Below are positions 25,901 to 41,587 of a stretch of DNA of 64,000 nt, piece after piece. The stretch lies in the NCBI RefSeq assembly GCF_025961205.1, contig NZ_JAOQNH010000001.1, forward strand, positions 2,318,001-2,382,000, given 5' to 3'. Every line of letters starts with the position of its first letter. Positions within the stretch are counted from its first letter, which is position 1. The notes under the pieces were generated by a model. That model was not told the DNA's origin. It was given only the letters and a program-made list of their open reading frames with translations, and searched no databases. Both the position numbers and the translations under genes were made by a program. This stretch comes from Azospirillum fermentarium (GTDB lineage Bacteria; Pseudomonadota; Alphaproteobacteria; Azospirillales; Azospirillaceae).

Positions 25901-27535
25901 ATGGCCGTGTCCTTCACCCCCTGGCCGGCGGATCTGGCGGCCCTGTACCGCGCCAAGGGCTATTGGCGCGACGATCCCCTGACCGACGTCATCGCCCGCC
26001 ACGGGGAGTCCCCGGCCCCCGCCATCGCGTGCGGGGACCGGGTGTTTTCCTACGCCGACATCAACCGGCGCACCGGCGCCCTGGCCGCGGCGTTCCAGCA
26101 GCGGCTGGGGCTGCGGCCCGGCGACACGGCGCTGGTGCAGCTTCCCAACGTGGCGGAATTCTATCTGGTGTTCTTCGCGCTGCTGAAGTGCGGCGTGGTG
26201 CCGGTCAACGCGCTCAACAACCACGGCGCCTTCGAGATGCTGGCCTATGCCCGGCAGATCGAGCCGCGGGTGGTGGTGCTGGCAGCCCCCCACCCGCTGG
26301 TGCGGGCCGATCCGCTGGGGACCGCCCCCGGCTCCCTGACCGCGGCGTTGCGGGCCATGGTGGGCGGCACCCATATGCTGCTGCTGGAGGAGGGGGGCTT
26401 CGCCGACCTCGACGGCCTGCCCCTGGCGGTGGAGGCGGACGCCCGGCCCCGCGATGCCGTCACCGTGGACGGGGTGGCCTTCTTCCAGCTTTCCGGCGGC
26501 AGCACCGGTACGCCCAAGCTGATCCCCCGCACCCACAACGATTACCTCTACAGCGTGCGGCAGAGCGTGGCGGTGTGCGGGCTGGACGCCGGGTGCCGCT
26601 TCCTCTGCGCCCTGCCGGCGCCGCACAATTTCACGCTGAGTTCGCCCGGCGCGCTTGGGGTGTTCCACGCCGGGGGCACGGTGGTCATGGCCCCGGACCC
26701 CAGCCCCGACACCTGCTTCCCCCTGATCGAAAGGCACCGGGTGACGTGGGCGGCCCTGGTGCCCCCCGTTCTCACCCTGTGGCTGGCCCACGCGCCCAAG
26801 GCCGCCCCCGGCACCCTGGACAGCCTGGACGTGGTGCAGGTCGGCGGGGCCAAGCTCAGCCCGGCGCTGGCCGAGCAGGTGCCGGGCGTGCTGGGCTGCC
26901 GGCTGCAGCAGGTGTTCGGCATGGCCGAGGGGCTGGTGAACTACACCCGCCTGGACGACGACGCCTGGACCGTCACCAACACCCAAGGGCGCCCGATGAG
27001 CGGGGACGACGCGGTGCGCATCCTCGGCCCCGACGGCCATCCGGTCCCGGCGGGGGAGGTGGGGGAACTGTGGACCCGCGGCCCTTACACCTTCCGCGGC
27101 TATTACAAGGCCGATGCCCACAACGCCCGAGTCTTCGACGGCGAGGGGTTCTATTGCAGCGGCGACCTCGTGCGCATGACACCGGACGGGAACCTGATCG
27201 TCTGCGGCCGCAACAAGGACCAGATCAACCGCGGCGGCGAGAAGATCGACGCGCAGGAGGTGGAGGACGTGCTGGCCGCCCACCCCGCCGTCCGCCTGTC
27301 GGCGCTGGTGGCCATGCCCGACCCGGTGATGGGGGAACGGGGCTGCGCCTTCGTCGTCGCCCGCACCCCGGTGCGCCCGCCGGACCTGCGCCGGTTCCTG
27401 CGCGAACAGGGCCTGGCCGACTACAAGCTGCCCGACCGCTTCGTCTTCGCCGACGACCTGCCGAAAACCGCGGTGGGCAAGATCGACAAGCAGACCCTGC
27501 GCGCCCGCCTTCAAAACGATCCGAATCTTGTGTGA
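25901..27535 (+). CDS. entE: 2,3-dihydroxybenzoate-AMP ligase
   Basis: The 544-residue adenylating enzyme activates DHB as the acyl-adenylate and loads it on the aryl carrier domain of EntB. Core motifs are LSGGSTGTPKLIPRTHNDY (P-loop, from about 197), QQVFGMAEGLVNYTR and RGGEKIDAQEVED. The aryl pocket shows APHNFTLSSPG with N243 and S248, corresponding to N235 and S240 of E. coli EntE, which recognise the DHB hydroxyls, so a 2,3-dihydroxy rather than salicylate substrate is likely. It starts two bases after entC. Confidence 0.96.
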   Translation: MAVSFTPWPADLAALYRAKGYWRDDPLTDVIARHGESPAPAIACGDRVFSYADINRRTGALAAAFQQRLGLRPGDTALVQLPNVAEFYLVFFALLKCGVVPVNALNNHGAFEMLAYARQIEPRVVVLAAPHPLVRADPLGTAPGSLTAALRAMVGGTHMLLLEEGGFADLDGLPLAVEADARPRDAVTVDGVAFFQLSGGSTGTPKLIPRTHNDYLYSVRQSVAVCGLDAGCRFLCALPAPHNFTLSSPGALGVFHAGGTVVMAPDPSPDTCFPLIERHRVTWAALVPPVLTLWLAHAPKAAPGTLDSLDVVQVGGAKLSPALAEQVPGVLGCRLQQVFGMAEGLVNYTRLDDDAWTVTNTQGRPMSGDDAVRILGPDGHPVPAGEVGELWTRGPYTFRGYYKADAHNARVFDGEGFYCSGDLVRMTPDGNLIVCGRNKDQINRGGEKIDAQEVEDVLAAHPAVRLSALVAMPDPVMGERGCAFVVARTPVRPPDLRRFLREQGLADYKLPDRFVFADDLPKTAVGKIDKQTLRARLQNDPNLV

Positions 27536-27547
27536 GTGGAAAACGTC

Positions 27548-28420
27548 ATGACCATTCAAGCACTCTCTTCCTATGCCTTGCCCACCGCCGCCGACATGCC
27601 AGCGGACAAGGTGTCCTGGACCTTCGACCCGGCCAGGGCGGTTCTGCTGATCCACGACATGCAGGATTACTTCGTGGGCTTCTACGGCGCGGGGAACCCC
27701 ACCATCGCCGCCGCCACCGAGGCCATGGTGGCCGTGCGCCGCCACCTGCGGTCCATCGGCGTGCCGGTGGTCTACACCGCCCAGCCGCCGGAACAGTCCG
27801 ACGCCGACCGCGGGCTGCTGAACGACATGTGGGGGCCGGGGCTGACCCGCCAGCCGGACAAGGCCGGCATCGTTGCCGCCCTGGCCCCGGAAGACGGTGA
27901 CCGGGTGCTGACCAAATGGCGCTACAGCGCCTTCTTCCGCTCCGATCTGGCCGAGATCATGGCGCAGGAGGGGCGGGACCAGTTGCTCATCGGCGGCATC
28001 TACGGCCACATCGGCGTGCTGCAGACGGCGGTTGACGCCTTCATGCGCGGGATCAAGCCGTTCCTGATCGCCGACGCCATCGCCGATTTCTCCCGCGAGG
28101 ATCACCTGTGGGCGTTGCGCTACGTGGCCCGCAACGCCGGGCGGACGGTGCTGTCCGCCGATCTTCTGCAGGCCGGGGCGGCGGTGCCGCTGACCAAGGA
28201 TGCCTTGCGCGCCCGCCTGCTGAGCGTCCTCGACGACGCGCCGGGGGATGGGGACAACCTGCTCGACTTCGGCCTGGATTCCATCGCCGTGATGAAACTG
28301 GTGGAGGAGTGGAAGGCGGCGGGCCTGACGGTCGGGTTCGCCGAACTGGCGATGGCGCCGACCATCGACGGCTGGTGGGCGCTGCTGGACGGCAAGCAGC
28401 GGCGGGATCGGGCGGCATGA
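27548..28420 (+). CDS. entB: Isochorismatase / aryl carrier protein
   Basis: The 290-residue bifunctional protein hydrolyses isochorismate to 2,3-dihydro-2,3-DHB and carries DHB for the NRPS. The N-terminal isochorismatase domain has LIHDMQDYFVGFY (catalytic Asp), LTKWRYSAFF (Lys) and GGIYGHIGVL, where Gly replaces the Cys of other family members, as in E. coli EntB. The C-terminal aryl carrier domain has DFGLDSIAVMKL with phosphopantetheine site S245, the same number as in E. coli. I prefer ATG 27548 over the in-frame GTG at 27536. The final four bases overlap entA. Confidence 0.96.
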   Translation: MTIQALSSYALPTAADMPADKVSWTFDPARAVLLIHDMQDYFVGFYGAGNPTIAAATEAMVAVRRHLRSIGVPVVYTAQPPEQSDADRGLLNDMWGPGLTRQPDKAGIVAALAPEDGDRVLTKWRYSAFFRSDLAEIMAQEGRDQLLIGGIYGHIGVLQTAVDAFMRGIKPFLIADAIADFSREDHLWALRYVARNAGRTVLSADLLQAGAAVPLTKDALRARLLSVLDDAPGDGDNLLDFGLDSIAVMKLVEEWKAAGLTVGFAELAMAPTIDGWWALLDGKQRRDRAA

Positions 28421-29178
28421 GCGCGGCGGACCGTTTCGACGGACAAAACGTCTGGGTCACCGGGGCCAGCCAGGGCATCGGGCTGGCGGTGGCCCGGCGC
28501 TTCCACGCGCTGGGCGCCACCGTCACCGGCTTCGACCGCACCGGCGATCCCGCTGCCGAGGTGCCGTGGCAGCGGGTGACGCTGGACATTTCCGACGCCG
28601 CGGCGGTGGCGGACACCTGCACGGCCTTGCTGGCCGCGGGGACGGGCGTGGACGTGCTGGCCAACGTGGCCGGAATCCTGCGCATGGGCGCGGTGGACGA
28701 CACGGCGGACGCCGATTGGCGGGACAGCTTCGCCGTCAACGTCTCCGGCCCCTTCCACCTGATGCGGGCGCTGATTCCGCAGTTCAAGGCACGGCGGCGG
28801 GGCTGCATCGTCACCGTGTCGTCGAATGCCGCCCATGTGCCGCGGGTGGGCATGGCCGCCTATGGCGCGTCCAAGGCGGCGCTGACCAGCCTGTGCCTGA
28901 CGGCGGGGCTGGAGTTGGCGGAATACGGCGTGCGCTGCAACGTGGTATCGCCGGGGTCCACCGACACGCCCATGCAGCGGGGCATGTGGTCCGGCCCCGA
29001 CGGCGCCGCCGGCACCATCGCCGGCAATCCGTCGGCCTACAAGCTGGGCATCCCGTTGAAGAAGCTGGCAACGCCCGAGGACATCGCCGCCGCGGTGGTG
29101 TTCCTGGCGTCCCCCGCCGCCGGGCACATCACGCTGGCCGACATGCTGGTGGACGGCGGCGCCACGCTGGGCAGGTAA
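28417..29178 (+). CDS. entA: 2,3-dihydro-2,3-dihydroxybenzoate dehydrogenase
   Basis: This 253-residue short-chain dehydrogenase oxidises dihydro-DHB to DHB with NAD+. It has the cofactor motif TGASQGIG (15-22), the LANVAGILRMG strand, the catalytic serine in VTVSSNAAHVPR and the YxxxK pair Y149/K153, followed by NVVSPGSTDTPMQRGMW, which is characteristic of EntA. It overlaps entB by four bases, completing the entCEBA set. Confidence 0.96.
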   Translation: MSAADRFDGQNVWVTGASQGIGLAVARRFHALGATVTGFDRTGDPAAEVPWQRVTLDISDAAAVADTCTALLAAGTGVDVLANVAGILRMGAVDDTADADWRDSFAVNVSGPFHLMRALIPQFKARRRGCIVTVSSNAAHVPRVGMAAYGASKAALTSLCLTAGLELAEYGVRCNVVSPGSTDTPMQRGMWSGPDGAAGTIAGNPSAYKLGIPLKKLATPEDIAAAVVFLASPAAGHITLADMLVDGGATLGR

Positions 29179-29189
29179 GGACATCCCCC

Positions 29190-29399
29190 ATGAGCAACGA
29201 GCGCAACGAGCATTACGTCAACCCGTTCGACGATGAGCGGCACGCCTTCCGCGTGCTGGTGAACGGGGCCGGGCAGTACAGCCTGTGGCCCGACTTCGCC
29301 ACCGTGCCCGCCGGCTGGACCAGCGTTTTCGGCCCCGCCCCCCGCGCGGCCTGCCTGAACCACATCGAGGCGGCCTGGACCACGCTGGTCCCGGCCTGA
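29190..29399 (+). CDS. MbtH-like protein
   Basis: The 69-residue protein has the MbtH signature: NPFDDE at the start, [16 protein letters not shown] and the [14 protein letters not shown] end. MbtH-like proteins bind adenylation domains and are often needed for their folding or activity. It sits 22 bases before the NRPS gene, equivalent to ybdZ of the enterobactin cluster. Confidence 0.95.
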   Translation: MSNERNEHYVNPFDDERHAFRVLVNGAGQYSLWPDFATVPAGWTSVFGPAPRAACLNHIEAAWTTLVPA

Positions 29400-29421
29400 G
29401 CGCCTTCCCCCTCTCTCTCCC

Positions 29422-36591
<7,170 letters not shown>

Positions 36592-36615
36592 CGGGGGCAG
36601 CGCCATGATGGAACC

Positions 36616-38208
36616 ATGCACCGTTTGCCTGTTTTGCTCGCCGCCCCGGTTCTCCTGATGACCGTCCTGAGCCAGCCGCTCGCCGCCCCCGCGGTGGAGA
36701 CGGATCAGCCCTTCACCGCCGATCCCGGTGATTACGTGGAGGGTGTGATGGACACCACCGCCCATGCCGACCTGTCCCTGGTGGACGGGCAGGGGCGGGC
36801 GGTGCGCCGGCTGCTGACCCGTTCCGTGGGGCGGGACAGTTTCCGGTTCGTGGCCGAGCCCGGCGTCACCCATTTTCGGATAAGGGCGGAAGGGGCGGCC
36901 ACCGTCACCATCACCCGCCGCGTCGGTGCGGGCCAGCAGATCGCTCCGCCCGCCGTCCCCCTCAGCCCGACCATCGCCGCCATGGCCGCGGCCCTGGAGC
37001 GGGGGGAGGGCACGGACGGGTTCTGGCAGCGCATGGCCGAGGCAGGAACCCCGCTGGTGGAACCGCTGAAGCCGGGAACGGTGATCCTGACCTTTCTTCA
37101 GCGCGGGGCGCAGCGCAACGTGCGCCTGCTGGGCGGCCCCACCGCCGACCACGAGATGCTGGAGCGGCTGGGCACCAGCGACATCTGGTACAAGAGCTTC
37201 ACCGTGCCGGACGGCACACGGCTGGCGTACAAGCTGGCCCCCGACGTGCCCGACTTTCCCGGCACCTGCCGGGAATGCCGCATGGCGATCCTGTCTCAGG
37301 CCCAGGCCGATCCCCTGAACCGCCATCCCTGGCCCGACGATGCCCCCGACCGCTTCAGCCGGTGGTCGGGCGTCGATCTGCCCGCGGCCCCGCCCATGCC
37401 GGGGGTGGGGGTGCCGCCGGCCCCGGTGCCGGGTACGGTGGCGGTCCACCGCTTCGCCAGCGCGCGGTTGGGCAACACGCGGGATGTGGCCATCTATACC
37501 CCGCCGGGCTTCGATCCCCTGACCCGGGATACGGTGCTGCTGGTGCTGTTCGACGGGGACGATTACCGGACCCAGGTGCCCACGCCGGCCATACTGGACC
37601 ATCTGACCGGGACCGGGCGGCTGCCGCCGGTGGTGGCGGTGTTCGTCGGCAACGTGGACGCCACCAGCCGGGCGCGGGAATTGCCGGCCAACCCGGATTT
37701 CGCCGCCATGCTGGCCGACGAGCTGGTGCCGTGGGTGGCGGCGAAGACCGGGCTGTCACCCCGGCCCGAACGCACGGTGCTGGGCGGGTCCAGCTATGGC
37801 GGGCTGGCGGCGGTGACGGCGGCGCTGGAGTATCCGCAGCGGTTCGGCAACGCGCTGTCGATCTCAGGTTCCTTCTGGTGGCACCCGGCGGGCACGCCGC
37901 CGGAGCGCGCCAACATCGTCGCGGCCTGGGCCGCGGAGCGGGAGCGGCAGCCGGTGCGGTTCTTCCTCAGCGCCGGCCTGTTCGAGAACGGAACCCCCGA
38001 CGATATCGGAATCCGCGACGCCAACCGCCACCTGCGTGACGTGCTGGCGGCCAAGGGCTATGACGTGACCCACCGCGAATACGCGGCGGGTCACGATTAC
38101 TATTCCTGGCGCGGGGTGCTGGGGGACGGGCTGCTGGCCCTGTTCGGGCGCCCGTCTCCGCCCCGGTCGTTCTCTCTTACTCTGCCGCCTGCGGCTGGGC
38201 GGCAGTGA
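36616..38208 (+). CDS. Exported enterochelin-esterase family hydrolase (Fes/IroE-like)
   Basis: The 530-residue protein opens with a signal peptide (helix VLLAAPVLLMTVLSQPLAA) and has two parts: an N-terminal Fes-type beta domain (SDIWYKSFTVPDGTRLAYKL) and a C-terminal esterase-D/alpha-beta hydrolase domain with LGGSSYGGLAAV (nucleophile S393) and AGHDYYSWR (H493). The family cleaves the serine ester backbone of tricatechol siderophores to release iron. E. coli Fes is cytoplasmic, whereas the signal sequence here implies periplasmic action, as for IroE. It starts 24 bases after the NRPS, and its end overlaps the convergent PepSY gene by 32 bases. Confidence 0.88.
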   Translation: MHRLPVLLAAPVLLMTVLSQPLAAPAVETDQPFTADPGDYVEGVMDTTAHADLSLVDGQGRAVRRLLTRSVGRDSFRFVAEPGVTHFRIRAEGAATVTITRRVGAGQQIAPPAVPLSPTIAAMAAALERGEGTDGFWQRMAEAGTPLVEPLKPGTVILTFLQRGAQRNVRLLGGPTADHEMLERLGTSDIWYKSFTVPDGTRLAYKLAPDVPDFPGTCRECRMAILSQAQADPLNRHPWPDDAPDRFSRWSGVDLPAAPPMPGVGVPPAPVPGTVAVHRFASARLGNTRDVAIYTPPGFDPLTRDTVLLVLFDGDDYRTQVPTPAILDHLTGTGRLPPVVAVFVGNVDATSRARELPANPDFAAMLADELVPWVAAKTGLSPRPERTVLGGSSYGGLAAVTAALEYPQRFGNALSISGSFWWHPAGTPPERANIVAAWAAERERQPVRFFLSAGLFENGTPDDIGIRDANRHLRDVLAAKGYDVTHREYAAGHDYYSWRGVLGDGLLALFGRPSPPRSFSLTLPPAAGRQ

Positions 38209-39781
38209 CCGTCCCGTGCTCCCGCCTGGCCGACCACACGCTGTCCGCCGGCCCGTCCTCCGCCCGGCGGGCGGCGGCGCGGGCCATCAGGGCGAAGGCG
38301 CCGGCCCCCATCAGCGCCACGGCGTCCACACCCAGCCCGGCCCCCGACACCCACAGCCCGGGTATGACGAAACCCAGCAGCGAGGTGGCGGGAATGGCCG
38401 CGGTGGCGCCGGCGGCCAGCCACAGCAGCTCGTACCCCGCCCGGCCCGCCCCACGCCAGAACGCCCAGGCGCAGGCGCCGAGGAACACGGCGTAATAGAT
38501 CACCAGATGCCCGGTGTTGATGGACTCCAGCGCGCTCAGCCAGCGCCCGGCGGCGATGGTGGCCGACAGCCCGGCGACGGCGCCCAGGCTGACACCCACC
38601 GTGGCGGCGGCCATCAGCGTCACCGCGCGGGTCTGGGTCACCGGCCCCGACGCCCGCCGCTCGGTGCGCCGCCGCGCCTCCACCCACAGCAGGTTGCCGG
38701 AATAGAACAGAAAGGCCCCGGCCAGCCCCATCAGGAAATAGCTCCACCGCACCAGATCGCCGCCGAAGCTGCCGAAGTGCAGGGCGAAGAAGGCCGATAC
38801 GGTGGCGCCCCAGTTTCCCTGGTGCCCCGGGAGATACTCGGTGCTGACCACGTTCCCGGTGGCGGGGTCGAGCGCCAGAAAGCCATGACGCCGCACCAGA
38901 TAGCGGGGATCGTCGCCCCACACCCGCACCACGGCACCGGGGGTGCCGAGGCGCTGATAGTGCAGGCTGCTGGGGATCAGCCCCGGCTCCACCGCCGCGG
39001 TTTTGGCCAGCAGGTCGGCGGGGGACAGATAGGGGCCCCTGGACACCGGGCGCGGCGGCGGATCAGCCACGGCGATCACCTTCTGCATCCGGCCGCCGTA
39101 GACCACCTCGTCCAGGGAATCATAGAAATAATCGTGCAGCCCGAACACCACCGCCGACAGGGCGATGACGATGTGAAAGGGCACGCTGATGATGCCCAGC
39201 AGATTGTGGACGTCCAGCCACAGCCGCTTGGCGCTGTTGGCCAGCCGCAGGGCAAAGAAATCCTTGACCAGCGACGGGATCAGGATGATCACCCCCGATA
39301 CCAGCGCCACCCCATAGAGTGCGCTGGCGATGCCGGTGATGACCGTGCCGGTCTCCAGATCGCCGGGCAGAATGGCGGTGCGGTGAACATCGTCCACCAG
39401 TTGGGCCACGGCCGAGGGTTCCTCCTGCCGGATATCCAGGCGCCCGTCGTGGCTCATGGCGGCGGTCCACACGGCGGTATCCTCGCGGTCCAGCCGCCAT
39501 TCCAGGCGCAGGGCGCCGGCCTGCCCGTGGCCGGGCTCAAGGATCAGAGAGAAATCCTTGGCCGCTTCGGGGCGCAGAGCCAGCAGCCGGCTGACCAGCT
39601 CGCCGCCCCGGTCCAGCGGGATCAGGTTTTCCGCCGCCCGCGGCGGGGTGACCCACGCGGCCAGCGGCTCCTTGAACATCGTCAGGGCGCCGGCATAGAA
39701 GGCGATGAACAAAATCAGCCCGGAGACGATGCCGACCCAGGAGTGGACGACCCGGTACAGGCGGACGATATCGGTGCGCAT
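38177..39781 (-). CDS. PepSY-associated membrane protein (PiuB-type, iron-regulated)
   Basis: The 534-residue inner-membrane protein has the PepSY_TM pattern: N-terminal helix LYRVVHSWVGIVSGLILFI, LDVHNLLGIISVPFHIVIAL, a large periplasmic part and a final group of helices. The conserved histidines in helices (VHSW, DVHNL) may bind haem. Members of this family near siderophore genes are proposed to reduce ferric siderophores in the periplasm (FoxB/PiuB-like). That is an inference for this protein. It is the last gene of a three-gene Fur-type unit and overlaps the esterase 3' end. Confidence 0.85.
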   Translation of the reverse strand: MRTDIVRLYRVVHSWVGIVSGLILFIAFYAGALTMFKEPLAAWVTPPRAAENLIPLDRGGELVSRLLALRPEAAKDFSLILEPGHGQAGALRLEWRLDREDTAVWTAAMSHDGRLDIRQEEPSAVAQLVDDVHRTAILPGDLETGTVITGIASALYGVALVSGVIILIPSLVKDFFALRLANSAKRLWLDVHNLLGIISVPFHIVIALSAVVFGLHDYFYDSLDEVVYGGRMQKVIAVADPPPRPVSRGPYLSPADLLAKTAAVEPGLIPSSLHYQRLGTPGAVVRVWGDDPRYLVRRHGFLALDPATGNVVSTEYLPGHQGNWGATVSAFFALHFGSFGGDLVRWSYFLMGLAGAFLFYSGNLLWVEARRRTERRASGPVTQTRAVTLMAAATVGVSLGAVAGLSATIAAGRWLSALESINTGHLVIYYAVFLGACAWAFWRGAGRAGYELLWLAAGATAAIPATSLLGFVIPGLWVSGAGLGVDAVALMGAGAFALMARAAARRAEDGPADSVWSARREHGTVTAAQPQAAE

Positions 39782-39801
39782 AAAAGATCACCCGGCAATA
39801 A

Positions 39802-40110
39802 TCAGGGAAGCGGGCCGCGGCTGAGAAGCAGCGCGGCATAAGCCAGGACGTTGGCACCCCCCAGCCACGCCCAGGCCCGCAGCCCGGTGCGGAACAGGAA
39901 GCAGCCGCTGACCACCGCCAGCCACAAGGGTGCGATCATCCACATGACGAACTGGTACTTGTTGGCCGCCAGAACGCCGCCGGGACCGGCCCAGGCGAAC
40001 AGCCCGGCCAGGGCCACCGCCAGCGTGAAGCCCAGCACGGTGCCGGCGATGGTCTTGCTCCACCAGTCGGGCCGGATCGGGCTGTTGGGATCGAGCGTGG
40101 GGGCCGGCAT
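39802..40110 (-). CDS. Small membrane protein, DUF3649-like
   Basis: The 102-residue protein has about three hydrophobic helices (TIAGTVLGFTLAVALAGLFAW, FVMWMIAPLWLAVVSGCFLF, ANVLAYAALLL). Size, helix arrangement and its place between a PepSY protein and a DUF3325-like protein match the DUF3649 "iron transporter" family found in siderophore loci. Function is not established. It lies 20 bases before the PepSY start and 3 bases after the upstream gene. Confidence 0.7.
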   Translation of the reverse strand: MPAPTLDPNSPIRPDWWSKTIAGTVLGFTLAVALAGLFAWAGPGGVLAANKYQFVMWMIAPLWLAVVSGCFLFRTGLRAWAWLGGANVLAYAALLLSRGPLP

Positions 40111-40113
40111 GGA

Positions 40114-40407
40114 TCAGGTCTTTCTCAGCAGAACGGGAACGGCGGCCACGAAGGGCAGGGCGGTCAGCACCAGCATCACCACGGTCAGTGATGTGAAAAA
40201 GGCCGTGGCCGGGTGCATCACCCCGCACCAGATGACCCAGCCCAGGTAAAGCCCGACGGCGCCACCGGCCCGGCCCGGACGCGCCGGCCATGTCTGTTTC
40301 AGCCAGATCTGCCGCGGTGCGCTGACATACAGGCACAGCGCCCCGGCGACGGTGACGGCCAGGGCCGTCAGATGCATGAGAAAGCTGACCATGGGTGGCG
40401 CATCCAT
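40114..40407 (-). CDS. Small membrane protein, DUF3325-like
   Basis: The protein (97 residues from the ATG at 40407) has three hydrophobic segments with a central VGLYLGWVIWCGVMHPATAFF, fitting DUF3325, which accompanies PepSY and DUF3649 proteins in iron-uptake operons. Start choice is uncertain: GTG 40446 would give 110 residues and ATG 40392 gives 92. None has a strong ribosome site. It is the first gene after the Fur box at 40495-40515. Role unknown. Confidence 0.65.
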   Translation of the reverse strand: MDAPPMVSFLMHLTALAVTVAGALCLYVSAPRQIWLKQTWPARPGRAGGAVGLYLGWVIWCGVMHPATAFFTSLTVVMLVLTALPFVAAVPVLLRKT

Positions 40408-40494
40408 GTTCGGGTTGGTTCGGTCGGCCCATACCGCCGGGATCACCCGGAAACGTTCAGGGCTTTTGCCCTTGTGCCTTCGTTCCGGAGAAAA

Positions 40495-40515
40495 TGCAAA
40501 TAATTCTTATTTGCT
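40495..40515 (-). promoter_or_regulatory. Fur box upstream of the PepSY operon
   Basis: TGCAAATAATTCTTATTTGCT is a near-perfect 21-base palindrome of the TGCAAAT...ATTTGCA iron-box type, within an AT-rich stretch 49-88 bases before the candidate starts of the first minus-strand gene. Confidence 0.85.
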
Positions 40516-40711
40516 TTTTATCGCTGCGTGAAGGGAGCGCCACACACTGACGGATAGTGGCACCCATATTTTCCATAACAATCATTATGTGATCTTAATG
40601 CCGCCGACGGTGGCCGTCGTGGATGGCCTGATCCAGTTGCGCTGTGGTGATGTCAAAACGGCCCGGCCCGGTGTAGAAAGGCCAGGTTTCGTGAACACGG
40701 GAGACGCCGGA

Positions 40712-41587
40712 ATGGCACCGCGGCCCACCACCGATCAGCCCTCCACCACCCTGCCCGCCTCATCTTCGGCGGCGGACGAGCGGCCCATAGACCGGCTGCT
40801 GGCCGTCATGGCGCGGCTGCGCGCGCCGGTGGGCGGTTGCCCGTGGGATCTGGAGCAGACCTACCGCACCATCGCCCCCCACACCATCGAAGAAGCCTAT
40901 GAGGTGGCCGACGCCATCGAGACCGGCGACATGGACGCGCTGAAGGAGGAGTTGGGCGACCTGCTCTTCCAGGTCGTCTATTACACCCAGATGGCCCAGG
41001 AAGACGGGCTGTTCGATTTCGACGCCGTGGCCCAGGCCATCACCGACAAGATGATCCGCCGCCATCCCCATGTGTTCGGCAGCGACGAGGTGAACAGCGC
41101 CGAAATGCAGACATCCCGCTGGGAAGAGCACAAGGCGGCGGAACGGGCGAAGAAGGCCGAACGGGGCGGGGCCACGGCACCGCCGTCGGCGTTGGATGGG
41201 GTCAGTCCCGGCCTGCCCGCCTTGACCCGTGCGATGAAGCTGCAAAAGCGCGCCGCCCGCGTCGGCTTCGACTGGACCGACGCCCGCGACATCCTCGACA
41301 AGATCGAAGAGGAAATCGCCGAGCTGCGGGCGGAAATGACCGACACCCCCGCGCCGGAACGGGTGGCCGACGAGATGGGTGACCTGCTGTTCGCCGTTAC
41401 CAACCTTGCCCGCCGGCTGGAGGTTGACCCGGAAACCGCACTCCGCGGCACCAACGCCAAGTTCGAGCGCCGCTTCCGCCATATCGAGGGGCGGCTGGCC
41501 GAACAGGGCAAGACCCCGGCGCAATCCACCCTGGATGACATGGAAGCCCTGTGGCAGGAGGCCAAGCGGGACGAGCGGGCCCCCTGA
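40712..41587 (+). CDS. mazG: Nucleoside triphosphate pyrophosphohydrolase
   Basis: The 291-residue protein hydrolyses NTPs to NMPs and pyrophosphate, a pool-cleaning and stress function. It has two MazG domains: the first with CPWDLEQTYRTIAPHTIEEA, EELGDLLFQVV and the metal-binding EExxE/ExxD set, the second with EEEIAELRAEM and DEMGDLLFAVTNLAR, as in E. coli MazG (263 residues). I chose ATG 40712 with GGGAG at 40699-40703. The frame is open to 40589, but the extension looks non-coding. An extra N-terminal low-complexity stretch of about 25 residues precedes the core. It meets the next gene tail to tail with no gap. Confidence 0.93.
   Translation: MAPRPTTDQPSTTLPASSSAADERPIDRLLAVMARLRAPVGGCPWDLEQTYRTIAPHTIEEAYEVADAIETGDMDALKEELGDLLFQVVYYTQMAQEDGLFDFDAVAQAITDKMIRRHPHVFGSDEVNSAEMQTSRWEEHKAAERAKKAERGGATAPPSALDGVSPGLPALTRAMKLQKRAARVGFDWTDARDILDKIEEEIAELRAEMTDTPAPERVADEMGDLLFAVTNLARRLEVDPETALRGTNAKFERRFRHIEGRLAEQGKTPAQSTLDDMEALWQEAKRDERAP

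Noticed and set aside
40573-40588. CATAACAATCATTATG as a further Fur box for mazG
   Set aside because: Only the outer five bases of each arm pair, mazG is not an iron gene, and a much better box lies at 40495-40515 for the opposite operon.
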